From assembly GCA_024516035.1 (NCBI GenBank), contig CM044955.1, forward strand, positions 18,119,551 to 18,183,550: a DNA stretch of 64,000 nucleotides, written 5' to 3'. The DNA is from Bactericera cockerelli. Lineage: Eukaryota > Arthropoda > Insecta > Hemiptera > Triozidae. Below the pieces are notes generated by a model. That model had not been told where the DNA came from. It searched no databases and saw nothing but the letters and a program-made list of their open reading frames with translations. A program made the translations under genes and the position numbers. Position 1 is the first letter of the stretch, and the number at the start of each line of letters is the position of its first letter. Shown one piece after another: positions 11,902 through 24,929 of the stretch.

Positions 11902-14900
11902 AAACTTCTAAAAGAGGATGTTTGGGTTAGTCTTAGCAGAATCTATGCTATGAGCAGAGGTAGCCCTGACGAGCGATTATGTTCAGAACAGTTTAATTAG
12001 ATCAACTACTCTTTTCCTAATTGAAAAATAGCAATAACAAACAAGCATTAAATGTTAAAAATCATTTAACTCCCTTATGTTACACTCCATGGTAAAATCC
12101 TGAGCACCGAGAACTTTGACCAAGCCATAAGATTACTAAAACACTAAAAAGTGACAAAAATCCCATTACAACAAACTTGGGATTGTAAAGGCTCTTCAAG
12201 AAACTCATCCAAGACCGCATGTTATCTACCGCCCGTCCTCCTCATCTCAATAAGTCATAACTTTTTAACAGCCTGGTATTTATGTTATTTAAACAGTTTG
12301 AACAGATGTTGTCCCAAGCCAAGCAGGATAATAAAAGAAATACACGGCGATGAAAACTGTTTCAGAGCACAGAAGCCATTAAGAACGGGGGGCAGCTTGT
12401 TAATAATTGATACGGTATCCTCATTGAGTAAGGGTATGACATTATCCTACTCTATGGAATGACATTATCCTACTCCAGTAACGAGTTACTTGGACAGTAT
12501 AATGACAGAGAAAGTCGTTATATAATGAGAAGACAAAAAAATCTTTCATATTTTATAAAATTGAGAAGGATAAGATATAAAATTAAACATTGCTCCTTGT
12601 GTACATTACATTATTTCCGAAAAGAAAAGAAATTCCTATGTGCCGCGTCCATTATTTAGAACTATTGTACCCGTGCTCCTTGTGTAGATAACATTAGATT
12701 GTTCACATATAATAGAGCAATACTGTATAGTAGGCACATGCTTACAACAAAAACTTTCACAAAGGATTCTTCCTCCAGGACACCTACACAGTATATGAGT
12801 TCACAGTTATACACATGCATAATATAACATGAGTTCAGAGCTATGTACATACATAACATATAATTGTTGTTATTATTATTTACTTTTTCTTACCAAGTTC
12901 CCTGTCTTCCCGGGATGTACTCGAAGTTTCTGGCACAAACAAATAAAAATAAATTGATTTCTCAGAAGCCCATGTAAGATATAGAATATTATGTTTGCAC
13001 ATTGACTCAGATGCCCGTTAGGTACTGTAAATATCGCATATTTTTGTTATATTTTATACTCGTATTGCAATGAAATTAAATCATACCAGCGCAGCGTATA
13101 GGAAACGAGCTGTTGTGCATTAAAAGAAGAGACTCCTCCGCAAATAATTCGATAGCATGGATGGGGACCCATTGTGTTGTAGTGCTGTATTACAGTATTC
13201 TAATAACAAAGCGGAAATCATGAGTTTTGAGTTTTAATTAGAATTGGTAAGTTATAGGTATAAACTCATTAAATTTGACATGGATCTCTTTATCCAAGAA
13301 TCTCTTCATTCATTTAACAACAAAAAAATCGAGAATTATAGTTGAAAATCAAAATTATAATTGAAAATTGCGAATAGTGTACTTATCCGCAAGTTAATAC
13401 TCTGCTCGATGTATTAATCGTTCTAGGTTTTAATAGATAAACGAAGTAGAAATATTTTCGAGATTTGAGAAATGCCAAATTATTGCCTTTTTTGTTTTAT
13501 CCTTTAAAATTGGTATTGGTGTAGATACTTTCAAAAAATATATGTACCTAATTACCTAATAGGTTTCAAATGTAATAAAATATACGTTTTACAATGCGTT
13601 TTATACTAATTTTATTTTAAAAGACTATTTTGCCTATCTATACTATTCATAAGCACATTTTTTCCTAGTCAAGTCACGTACAGTAAAGCCTCTGAAACCC
13701 ACAAAAACTCGTAGGTAAACAAGAAAAGTCAAGTACTTTTCCTTTGAGAGGGTAAAAAAAATATTATTATTTTTCTCGTAGGTCTAAATCAGGGTTGTCC
13801 TTCCCGCGGCCCGCGATCTCCTATTTGTGGGCCGCTCAGCAAATATTGATATAAAGGGGACAACATAGAATAAGTAGTAAAAAAATTACCCCACATTACT
13901 GAACAAAGTTATTTCCCCCATTTAATGAACTTACAATCCTAGGAATTTCTAGCTTATCTCCCTCTGAACCAATTCGACATTGAACTAGTACTTCTAAAAA
14001 AGCACTATGATGGTAGATTGGATACTACTAGATCGGTTGGGCAGCCTTGGTATAATTCTATCCGCTAGTATATCTTAATAAAGTGACTTTAAGATTGTAA
14101 AAGTATAACAAACATTCAGAATCTCCCAGACTCACATACCCAGTAGGTTCACATAAAATGCAAAATACAATTATTTTCACAAGAATCACAACTTACCTTA
14201 ACTCGACAGTATGATGTATCAAGTCATTGAATATACTTGTTGAAATAAAAAATTACTCATGAATATCAAATAGATACATGAATTTTTTTTACTAAAGTTT
14301 TACGTGTAAAACTAAAAATTATATTTAGATAATAAGTACTTTACAATTTTAAAAAATAACGATGGTTTAAAAAAAAGCCTGCTATTTAAGAAAATAAGAT
14401 AATAATATTATAAGTAGAAAAGTCTAAGGAAATGTTCTTTGCTGTCTATTACTAAGGTCTCTTCTAGATTATCTTCTCGATTTATTTTTTAAAAATAACA
14501 AATAATGTACTTTTTTGTTGTAGATAAATCGTATCATGGTGTTGATAAACTTGTACTCGGTGAACTCACTTAAATATTAAGCTAAATCACGAGTAAATGT
14601 TCTTCATAAATAAGTAATTTTCCGAGCATCAGCGAGATAAGTTCGTCACCGGATAAGAAGGAAAGTGGAAAGCAGTCAAAAGCTTGCTGAAAGCTGGCGA
14701 ACAGAATGAACGACGGAGTGGGAACTGAAGCTGAATTCGTGCCGTCTTGAGGGAATTTCGCGCACATGTAATGAATGTTCTAATGGGATGATTGGAACAT
14801 GGAAGTGTCACTTACCTTTGCACACAGAACTTTAAAATTCACACCACCTATTGTCATGAAAGCTCTACTTGTAACGCACTATCCATAACCATTCAATTTC

Positions 14901-16700
14901 GGTTCTCGAAGCTTTCCTTTTACTCAAGATGATTAGACATGAGAGATGTTAATGCCGGTTTAATGATGGTGTGAGCTTTCATAAATCGCTTTGTAGTTAC
15001 AATACAAAGAGATTTATGAACAACTTAATCTTCAAATACTCTTGTGGCAATCTTCCTTACACTGTGGGCTTTTTCCTTTGGATAGATTCTTCTGCTTCTT
15101 GATGTACGAGTATTCGCTATTTTGGTTCGTGTGATTTCAACTTGGGATTCAAATTTTCAAGCCATTTCAAAATGAGAATGAGAACTGAATTTATATAGGA
15201 AACTGAATTTATCATCAAAAAAATCACTTAGATTTTTATCGACACACGATTAGATCTACCTACATTTAAAATTCTTGTTTTTAATAAGTATTATTTCAAT
15301 GACAAGTTCCTGGCATAAAATCTCAAAGTTCACTTATTAAAACATGATAGCAGTCATGAGATCTATTACTAACTATTGCTAAATTAAAACTATTATAAGA
15401 CCTGAACTCTGAAGCATTTACTTGAATAGTCCTCTTGAAGTGAGAAGAATTATTTTTCCCTCAAAAAATATTTTTAAAAACCTCCTACCTATACTTTTAC
15501 CCAATGAATACGGAAGCACCACTCTGGTGTTCACTGTGAAGAAAAATTTCTGTTTTCTTTTGATAAAAACTTTAAAGTTTCTGAGAAATATAGCACCTCA
15601 CAAGAACAGATATCTGCGGGGTTTGTTTTCATTTTTTAAGGATTTCCTTTCTTTCTGTGTGCTGACAATTTTTCACTGTCATTCGTTTCATTCCTGTGCT
15701 GGATTGAAATTATTCTTATTTTGTCAGGGATATCTCTCTGCGTCTTGTGGCTGATGTGTTAAGGATCTCGCTGCTTTATTGATTGGGTACTAAGTTGGGT
15801 CTCTTACTTTCAACAGTATGAATAATAATTATGAACATATAATATATCCTGTTCAGTGGCAGTTGAGTGGTTTTCTTAGGCACTCTTCTGGTAAATGTAC
15901 TTAGGTATATGACTATATTAATCAAAATTTGTCCACACAATAAAAGCATCCAAAAACCTGAAGTAATTCAATTCCAACATGAATAGATAAGATGAACTAT
16001 TAATTATATTTATTTAACTGACATCTCATTGATGATTCATGTTACATAGTTTTTTTTTCTATGTACCTATGTAAAATCTCAATTTTTTTAAAAACTTCAG
16101 TCACTTATACAAAAATATAGTTGGAGCATTGCTACTGTTGCCAGAATGTTCTCCATACTCGTAAAAGAGCTTCTCTTTTTTAACTGCAAGCAATCAGGCT
16201 AGTTATATAAAAAAAAAGCTATTCAAATCCCATTAGTTCATGCTGGTGTGAAATTTGCAGCGAGTCTATTCCTCCCCCTGCTGTTATTTCTCAGAAAGAA
16301 GGAACAGGAATAAGTTTTCTAATGACATAAAATTAACACTCCAGTTCACTGTACCGTCGTAACACTCCCCATTAGGTTCTCTAAATGAAATTTTCTGCAA
16401 GTCTAAAACAATTTCAGACTAGTTTCGAGACTCCTCTTTTTCTCGAAGCTCTGTTTAATTTGAAATAATCTCGTAAAAGGAACTTTTGTTTTGAAACAAG
16501 GCATGGTTTTTCTTGCTTTTAGGATGTCACTGTCAACTACTATATCAGAAGTTCACGACGGCCGCAGTTAGCATTCGGTGGTTAGCTATCCCAGCTTCAC
16601 CCAGCCTGAGTGAGTGGGTTTGCAAACAAACATAATTATCTAAAAACGAGTGGATCCACAGTGCGGTAGCCACCAATTTGGTTATTGGGTAAATTCTATG
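11902..16700. other. no gene seen
   Basis: This is AT-rich DNA without exon-like frames supported by splice sites or recognisable domains. It holds a hAT-like remnant at 13790-14049. A moderately GC-rich patch at about 14640-14780 has no recognisable product. A 5S-SINE body fragment lies near 16585-16620. Confidence 0.6.
13790..14049. mobile_element. hAT-like MITE (possible)
   Basis: The left end CAGGGTTGTCCTTCCCG and the reverse of the right end CAAGGCTGCCCAACCG resemble hAT termini. The flanking octamers GTCTAAAT and GTATAATT match at six of eight places. The element is small and non-coding. Confidence 0.5.
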
Positions 16701-16715
16701 AATTTGCGATCACAA

Positions 16716-16842
16716 AAAAATTGTACTGGTTCAGTACAATTTTTCTTTTTATGTATTTTTGTATTCCAGCCTTTTTTTACTGGCTGCTCAGTGAGCGCTC
16801 TCCCAAAACACGATATAAATAATTTTTTATATCGTGTTTGGG
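16716..16842 (+). repeat. two adjacent strong hairpins
   Basis: AAAAATTGTACTG pairs with CAGTACAATTTTT (16716-16728 / 16732-16744), followed by CCCAAAACACGATATAAA pairing with TTTATATCGTGTTTGGG (16802-16819 / 16826-16842, one bulge). The function is unknown; MITE ends or a small RNA precursor are possible. Confidence 0.6.
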
Positions 16843-17704
16843 CGGCGTTATGTGCCTCAAACGAACTATAAGGTCTACAACTCTACACCTTTCGTAACAG
16901 GATAGCTTGAATAACTAAATGAATTAATAAGATTCTTTCCCGTCCTTGGCCGACGAAATAATCGGTTAAAAACTATGATGTTTCATAGATAAGAAATCTA
17001 TAAGGTTTTCATAGTAGGTACCCATTAAAACTATGACACGAGAAAACACATTTATTTATTCAAATCATAATACATCATAGCCACATAAAATATACTACAT
17101 AGGAAACATAGTGTCAAAAGTCTGGACAAAGGAGAACAGGAACTTCCCGTCATGCTGGAGCGGATGTCATCCCCGTTAGGGACAGGAAATGAGAAGTCCC
17201 AATTTTTCTATACAACCATATCATGCTTGGACACTCGAAATTCGGGAGAGAATAATTCTGAGATGATGAAGCAAGAAAGCCGGAGATTCATTGTAATGTC
17301 AGTCTCTGGAATGATTCACTCACCCCCCCAGTTGTACAATGTATATACCCTAAGAGAGAATTATCGTGCCCTTAATTGGCCATTGTACTTTAAATTTCTA
17401 AAGAAAAATTTGCAGGGAGGAAAATATTGGAAAAATATGATTAGGTTTGTTCTTCTTGTACCTATTATACACTTTCTTTAATACATATCTAGTATATATA
17501 CTTACCACAAAGTATTGTTACCATTATTACCACTTTGGTTTATTTCGAACACCATTATATTAATAATATCGCCTTATTTCTAATGCCCAAGTAGGACTAT
17601 CATAAAATCCCAACAATTCTGTACTTTTTACTCTAAAATAACTGTTAAGTTGTAAAATCTTAATTGTAAATTAAGTTGTAAAATCTCAAAGGTACAACAA
17701 TAAT

Positions 17705-17800
17705 CAACGATTGAATCTGGCAATACAAAAAGGGAATGCTGTCAGCATTATGGGGTCTATCCCCGACGACAGCAAGATGGGCGAAGTTTTTCATTTGTAA
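17705..17800 (+). mobile_element. retroelement C-terminal relic
   Basis: The frame reads QRLNLAIQKGNAVSIMGSIP and runs on to a stop at 17800. It matches [20 protein letters not shown], the last part of the relic at 40555-41134, so both derive from the same protein family. Confidence 0.65.
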
Positions 17801-19923
17801 AGAAAAAACATATAATTATGTAATTATGTATATTGAGCTCTATTATAAACTACATCTAGTATGAGTGGAACTAGAATATCACCAGAAACATTTCTGAAGT
17901 ACACTCGATTCTATCCTGAAGCAGATCTTGACCACACTGGACAGCCCAATCCATGTCTTCACCATACTCGACGTTGTTTAGTTTCAGTGAACAATATTTG
18001 AACGGATGTCATGTTTTACGTGACATTTCTGCTGTAAAAAAAAAAGAAGAAAAAAAAACACATCACCAACATGAACAGCTTTACAGTTGCGACAAGACAC
18101 TAACCATATGGGACGTTGTCTCCATCGACTTCAGAGAGCTGCCGGTTGCAAGGGTGTATGTTCTGTATGTGACTCAAATTGTGACTCACATAGATTTTAA
18201 GTTTATCTGAATAATATCTGGTTCATGTTCTAGACACGTGCTATTCCTTCTGAGACCTCACCCACATGTCAATTATTGTAAATATACTTAGAGAAAAGAA
18301 CGAGAGCATGTCTTCTTCTTTTTTAAACATCATAGGGTGACCCCGTTATGAACCCTTGTGGCAGACAGACAGTGAATACTGAAATGATATCTACATCTTT
18401 ATGTACACAAGACGAGGATTATAAACATGAAGGCTTATGAATAAAATACGAAATTAACGAGAACTTTCAGAACCAAGCAGCACAAGGTAGAAGTCTCTTC
18501 AAACTTGAAAAATTCACTTTTTTTATCACATTTAAAAAATACTTTTTTCATCTTTATCTGTTGCCTTTTAAATTAATTTATTTTTGCAAATATCTAGTTA
18601 AATAATCTTGAAATTTATGCTGAATTTGGTACTGGTGTGTTCTTGGTTATTACTGAATATATTAGATAATTTTCATAAAATTGAATTGTTCTGTCTTGGC
18701 AAAGCAATAATTTATTTGAAAAATTTGCATGTCGAAGAATATGGAAGGGGCTAGTTTGGACATAGAACAAAATTCCAACACCGAAAATACAGTTGATAAA
18801 ATAAAAATAATCCCTTGAATCTGTTCTCATGGGACACCAGAGTAAGAAAATTATTCAAATCCTATTCTCTTTTGTTGAATCTCATTTGGATTTCATTTGA
18901 CTGACATTGGTGGCCTCGCTTTTCTATTCACTACAAGAAGCCATAGATTAAGAGGGTGGAATAAAAAATGACGCCTATTCTTTCGAGCTAACAGCGAGAT
19001 GGGAAAACGTCTTTCAATTTTGCTCTACATGGGGTCTTTACTCTTGTGAAGTTTTCCAAGCTAGAGTGAAACGAGAAGAATATATAACGGAATTGAATTT
19101 GAAAATGAGATGATGAAAAATAAAATAACAAAACTCTGAAGTATTATCCCTCTTAGAGGAGAAGTGATTGAAAAACGAGGAAAAATAGACATGAGAAACA
19201 AGCGCGTCAGTAGGATACCAAGTGGTGTGAGAATTACACGACTTTTTACTACAGTGGATTATAAAGTAATCCATGCCAGGAGGAATTTTTAACTCTATAT
19301 TTATATAATTATATTTAAAAAAATCCTTTACTAATTCTCGAAAGTGTAGCGCAATGATAAAGCTGGAAGAAAAGAGACGATAGACAAGAACAGGAATTCT
19401 ATGGAAATACACTAGTGAATGCTTTATACTTTTTCACCCCTATTATATTCTGTCTCGTCTTTGAGGCAAATTCTTAAAAATAATAAGTTATAAAATCCCA
19501 GTATAATACATAATAGAATGTAATAACAGTTCGTAATTTTGTTTGTTTGTTATATTATTTTACAAAAGAATTCAATAATTTACAATAGAAAATAATTAGG
19601 ATAATAATTATTATATTTTCCATCTATTGGACCTCAAAGGCAGTTGAAGTAGAGTTAAACTCAATGATAATGAAATTTGTATGTACGCCTTGTATTACTT
19701 ACATATGCAATGTGCAATGTACAGTAAACCAGTTGTGTTATAATTATTATTGCAGTACAAATTGCACGAAAAAATAGGTTGTTGTTACAAAAGTAACATT
19801 GTAATAGGTTTCAATTGTGTTCGGCTAAAATTATATGAAGTTTGTTATATATTTTTTATTTATTATAATACAATAATTTTAGTCGGTAGGACGAAAAGTC
19901 CTACACACAAAAAATATATTATG
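17801..19923. other. no gene seen
   Basis: AT-rich sequence with no supported exon, repeat head or recognisable domain. Confidence 0.55.
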
Positions 19924-19950
19924 ATATTAACCTATATACCGATATTGCTA

Positions 19951-20223
19951 GTCACCGTGGCAGAGTGAGTTAGCGCGCTAGGCACGCATGGTGACCTGGG
20001 TTCGATTCCCAGCGGAGGAGGATTTTTTCTGGTCTGTACTTGGATGTTCGGGGTCCACTCATACCTCGTGAGGAAAAATGAGTAGCTGCTTTGATGTGAA
20101 GCAGCGACCAGTGGCAGAATCATAGGCAAAAAAATAATACAAGATATTGTAAATTAAAGTGGTAAAAGTCCTATGACTCTGCGCTACCCACTAAAGTTGT
20201 GACATAATAACACAAAGAAAAAG
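19951..20223 (+). mobile_element. tRNA-derived SINE family S1, copy 1
   Basis: The A-box region is GTGGCAGAGTGAGTTAGCGC, the B-box is GGTTCGATTCCC, the body has CTCATACCTCGTGAGGAAAA, and the tail is ATAATAACACAAAGAAAAAG. The probable target duplication ATATTAACCTATAT lies at 19924-19937 and, beyond a later insertion, at 21877-21890. Confidence 0.85.
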
Positions 20224-20227
20224 CATA

Positions 20228-21875
20228 CAGGGTGTCCCACCAAACTTGGACACCCCAAATTACTCGGCCCCTGAAAGAGTTTTTGAAAAATAAAAAAATC
20301 TAGGGTACATGTGCTAATTATGCGGTTTCAGTTATGAAATTTTTTTTATACAGAGTGGTTCAAAAGTCAGAAATTGAGGTGTCAACTTTCGATTTTTAAA
20401 TAGATCGACCTGAATTTTATTTGATAATTTTACTTCTAAATGATTCCTGAGTACTTTTTTAAACAAAAATATTACATACAGGGTGGTTTTTTTTCGACCA
20501 ATTTTTTTTCTAAAACTTGAATAACTCAAGTTCGGTTAATTTTTTCGATAACAAGAATAGAATGTGTTTGTGTAATGAATACACGCACTTTCAATTGGCA
20601 TCAAAAAATTTTATACAGGGTGGTTCACAAGTGAAATAATGACTTGATTTTTTTTAAAACAGAGTTTTTTTAATTTTTTATTTAGGAATAATAATTTTCG
20701 TCTAATTTTACACACTTTTCGTTAGTCATATCGAAAAACAAAACTAAAGTGTTGTACAGGGTAAGACATAATTTTTTTGTAACACCCTGTATATGGGCAG
20801 TCAAAGAGACGCAAAATTAAATATAAAGACTAAATATGCAAGAAAAACTTTAATTTTTAATTAAACTAAAAAGTTATGGTTTTTTAACTAATATTGTCGC
20901 ATGGACCACCCTGTAGATATTTTCTTAAACTATCATGTGGGTACTCTAAGTTGTATAAAATTCAACGAACACTTCAAATCATGTGGGAAAAACAAGTAAA
21001 AAACACGAATTTGAAGCCATTTTCAATTTGGTGTCCACACTGAATGATTTTAAAACTTGAAATAAAAAGTAGGTAGGTGTAGACACAAAATTGAGCATGG
21101 CTTTTTGAATTCATTTTTTTTCTTTCAGATTTGGGCTCCTCGTTGAATTTTAGACAGTTTCGACTACCCATATGGTTTAAGAAAATATCTACAGGGTGGT
21201 CCATGCGACAATATTAGTTAAAACACCATAACTTTTTAGTTTAATTAAAAATTAAAGTTTTTCTTGCATATTTAGTCTTTATATTTAATTTTGCGTCTCT
21301 TTGACTGCCCATATACAGGGTGTTACAAAAAAATTATGTCTCACCCTGTACAACACTTTAATTTTGTTTTTCGATATGACTAACGAAAAATGTGTAAAAT
21401 TAGACGAAAATTATTATTCCTAAATAAAAAATTAAAAAAACTCGGTTTTAAAAAAAATCAAGTCATTATTTCACTTGTGAACCACCCTGTATAAAAATTT
21501 TTGATGCCAATTGAAAGTGCGTGTATTCATTACACAAAATTCTATTCTTGTTATCGAAAAAATTAACCGAACTTGAGTTATTCAAGATTTAGAAAAAAAA
21601 TTGGTCGAAAAAAAACCACCCTGTATGTAATATTTTTGTTTAAAAAAATACTCAAGAATCATTTAGAAGTAAAATTATCAAATAAAATTCAGGTCGATCC
21701 ATTTAAAAATCGAAAGTTGGCACCTCAATTTCTGACTTTTGAACCACCCTGTATAAAAAAAATTTCATAACTGAAACCGCATAATTAGCACATGTACCCT
21801 AGATTTTTTTTATTTTTCAAAAAATCTTTCAGGGGCCGAGTAATTTGAGGTGTCCAAGTTTGGTGGGACACCCTG
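20228..21875. mobile_element. 1.65 kb foldback element with CAGGGTG ends
   Basis: Near-identical inverted arms of about 750 bp (20228-20975 and 21135-21875) are joined by a loop of about 160 bp. The ends are CAGGGTGTCCCACCAAACTT, flanked by TA. Several internal CAGGGTGGT-type blocks recur along each arm. It has no transposase. TA targets point to Tc1/mariner-type mobilisation. Confidence 0.9.
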
Positions 21876-21896
21876 TATATTAACCTATATCATTTT

Positions 21897-22200
21897 GCCC
21901 ATAACTCCACCACTGGTCGCTGCTCACACTAAAGCAGCTACTCATTTTTCCTCACGAGATATCAGTAAGCCCGTAACATCCAAAGTATAGAGCTGAAATT
22001 TTTGACTCCGCTCTGGATTGAACCTACCTCAAAATTACGAAAGTCTTAATCACATAATTTGTCCAAGTAATATAATTTATTGTAATCATGTATACTTGCT
22101 CGTAATGCCACCACTAATCGCTATTCCTACAAACAGCTTCTCATTTTTCCTCACGAGACATGACTTGTCCCGCGACATTCAAAATACAAAGCACATTAGA
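21897..22200 (-). mobile_element. two diverged S1 SINE fragments
   Basis: ACCACTGGTCGCTGCTCACA, then GCAGCTACTCATTTTTCCTC and CACGAGATAT (21897-22015), and again CACCACTAATCGCTATTCC with CTCATTTTTCCTCACGAGAC (22098-22200). Both are reverse complements of the S1 body. Confidence 0.65.
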
Positions 22201-22318
22201 ACTCAGGTCTCAGTACGTGCAAGCATACGTGTGCTTCAGGACCGCGCTGTTCACTACAACTAGAATAATAGAATGAGGTTTTTTCTATATTAACTTAACT
22301 ATACTTGTTTCGCATCCC

Positions 22319-22618
22319 GTAGTCACCGTGGCAGAGTGAGTTAGCGCGCTAGGCTTGCACGCATGGTGACCTGGGCTCGATTCCCAGCGGGGCAGGAATT
22401 TTTCTTCTCTGTACTTGGATGTTCGGGGTCCACTCATACCTCGTGAGGAAAAATGAGTAGTTACTGGTATGAGTAACGACCAGTGGCGGCATTACCAGAG
22501 TAAAAAGAAATTAATGTAATAGAATTCGAAAAGTACAAGGAGGCTCTTAGTAATGCTGCGCAACCCACAAAAATTGTGAAAAGGCCTTGTGCTTCACCAC
22601 AAGTAAAATTATACATAC
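22319..22618 (+). mobile_element. tRNA-derived SINE family S1, full copy
   Basis: The 300-bp element is flanked by an 18-bp target duplication ATACTTRTTTCGCATCCC (22301-22318 and 22619-22636, one mismatch). Head GTGGCAGAGTGAGTTAGCGC, B-box GGCTCGATTCCC, body CTCATACCTCGTGAGGAAAA, tail CTTAGTAATGCTGCGCAACC. This is the best-preserved member in the window. Confidence 0.92.
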
Positions 22619-22861
22619 ATACTTATTTCGCATCCCTTTGTTTTAAACTTCATCATCAGTCTGAAAAGTATTCATCTCCCCTCCCTGTGCCAAAGCGTTG
22701 GGTGAACTCCCATCAAGGTGTGCCACAGGGCTCCCAGTGTCACTTCTCACGGGAGGCTCAGCACTCTGACGGGCCAGAGGCAGAAGTATCTCCGACAGGT
22801 GACTGGCGGTTTCTGAAAGCTGAGACCAGAAGCATGGATAATTTTTATATTACAAGTGAAT

Positions 22862-23070
22862 AATAATAATAATATAGCTTTATTTATACTGCCCGATGAG
22901 GACTATTAAGTCCCATTATTCCAGCAGTAAGCCCAAGACATATTATTATGTGGTAAAAATCCTAAATGGGAGGATAACTTGTCATGTCCCGGCTGGGTTT
23001 CGAACCCACGACCTCTGGTATCTCTGGATTCACAGAGTGCCGCCTTTACCACTGAGTTACCGGGACAGAC
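22862..23070 (-). mobile_element. tRNA-derived SINE family S2, copy 1
   Basis: The minus strand begins TCCCGGTAACTCAGTGGTAA and contains GTGGGTTCGAAACCCAGCC and GGGACATGACAAG. The first seven bases and GCCGGGA can pair like a tRNA acceptor stem. The body has CTTGGGCTTACTGCTGGAAT. Related copies lie at about 52265-52420 (minus) and 53698-53875 (plus). Confidence 0.75.
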
Positions 23071-23384
23071 CACTGAGCTACCGGGACAGTATTTTTGGTA
23101 TTGGTATGAGTAGGGCTGTCGGAGTGTCGGCTACGAAAGCTCTTTCTCACTCCACAGGTGAAATAATGCACTCAGCTGAGTGTTACATATATAATAAACC
23201 GTACAAAGTGAGGGAGCGAAACGACCTCACTAAATGAAATATTTTGTACAAATGGATCTTGTTACGTAAACTTTTCAAAAAAATAAAAAAATAAAAATTG
23301 AGGTTCTGTTTTAATTTGGATACTGGACGATTTGGCTTTCGTTTGTTTGTCTGTTCCGCGATAACTCTCGATTGAATTTTTCTT

Positions 23385-23850
23385 GACCAGTTCTACAGAT
23401 CTTGAAAAACACCTAGATAACACGAAACCGAAGATTGGGAAAGTTATCTATCCAAAAGGATTCGTCAAATTAGCGCTAGTGCAGTAAATCGAGGGTTTTG
23501 CTCGACAAACCGAGGTGGAAAAACCCTCGATTTACTGCAGCTGTCCAGGTATGTTCTGATATTCATGTACATCTAATACAACTTCTCACTTTTCTGTTTA
23601 TACTGATTAAAATAGAGAGGTTAGTTGATGGCATGGCTATTCAGAACTATTACCTGCTGATGAGAGCAAATAAGCTCGAAACAGCTGTCCAGGTATGTTC
23701 TGATATTCATGTACATCTAATACAACTTCTCACTTTTCTGTTTATACTGACTGATATACTGCACGAGCGCCAATTTGACTAAGCCTTAGGTTCCCAGTCC
23801 CCGATTTCGTGTTTTTAGGTGTTTTTCAAGATTCGTATAACCGGTCATTA
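23385..23850. repeat. palindrome with internal direct repeats
   Basis: Outer arms of about 100 bp (23385-23485 and 23757-23850, with ATCTTGAAAAACACCTA and GCGCTAGTGCAGTA) enclose a perfect 19-bp hairpin (23481-23499 / 23520-23538) and two direct copies of a block of about 68 bp starting AGCTGTCCAGGTATGTTCTG (about 23540 and 23681). Confidence 0.7.
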
Positions 23851-24699
23851 ATATAGTTGAAATTTAGTAAACATGTTCAATTGTTCACTCAGGTCCTGGA
23901 AATTTACTTATTAGTATTATGCTGAAAATAAAATAATTTCTCTACTTTGATTTGATAAAGCAATGCTCTTGAAATTTTGTAGAGTCGTAAAAAATAATAA
24001 TTGATTTCAACAGTGAAATTTTGTGATCGTAAAAGCTAAGAGGCCGTAATGTGGTAAAATGTCGCAAAAGTACCCCAAAAATGGGCCGGTTGATAATTTT
24101 TAATTAAAACTCATCGAGTGGGGTATTGAGTGCATGGAAAGTCTCCATGTCCTCAGGATTGATATGACATTTATAATTTGATAATAGAATCTAACTGAAG
24201 TTTACAGTTGGCAGAAGTACTAGTGAAAGCGATTTTTTTATATGAATATTTGGAATCAAGAAATCGAAAAAAATAAAGTGAATAAAACTCTTCTATCTCG
24301 ATCTGGCTGCAAATATTTTCCATTGTCCGCCAAAAATATTCGTATCACTTTATTTGTTTCTTTTTTCGATTTTTTTATCCCCATTTTTATCATATAAAAA
24401 AATACGCTTTAATATTATGGTTAGACACAATAATCAGTAAAACTTCAAAAAATTAAGTGGGATCCAATCCACATATCACGCATCCATGCCCTCGATTATA
24501 AATCCAGTGCCAGGCGCCGCGCCGTTACCACATCCACTACCAATTCTTGGGTTAATATTTTGTTACTATAATATAGTTAATTTCTTTTCACATTTTTGAT
24601 CTCTGGAACACGAAACCTTTGAAACCCTCAACAATTATAATATTATCATTACTAAGCACCTTATTCCTTTCTGTTTACTTCTCTTCTGGACTCATTTTA

Positions 24700-24707
24700 T
24701 CTCTCTT

Positions 24708-24769
<62 letters not shown>
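24700..24769. repeat. (CT)n microsatellite
   Basis: Nearly pure CT repeat on the plus strand. Other plus-strand CT tracts are at 4360-4378, 51570-51713 and 54132-54228. Confidence 0.9.
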
Positions 24770-24770
<1 letters not shown>

Positions 24771-24929
24771 AGTTATTTTCAAATACCTCTTCTCCTTTTG
24801 TTTGTTTTATTTTTTAAGATTTTTTTTTTTCTCAATTTAATTAAAATGCAGCCTATTTTTATTTTTATCTCAGAAGCCAAATAAAAATGGCTTAGGATGG
24901 GTCCTCAGTATACAAAAAATAAAACAAAT

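Noticed and set aside
14582..14880. Possible exon on the minus strand with a donor CAAAG|GTAAGT near 14816 and a short SALQVEL match to the BBS4 C-terminus
   Set aside because: The match is only a few residues, is followed at once by a stop, and lies 17 kb from exon 9 with no supporting acceptor.
20974..21204. 76-codon open frame on the minus strand
   Set aside because: Spans the loop of the foldback at 20228-21875; low-complexity content only.
22690..22850. GVPQGS, a reverse-transcriptase-like motif
   Set aside because: Six residues only; the residues around it do not resemble reverse transcriptase.
22980..23067. Functional tRNA gene on the minus strand (paired TCCCGGT and GCCGGGA ends)
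   Set aside because: The body continues into SINE sequence shared with 52265-52420 and 53698-53875, so it is a SINE head.
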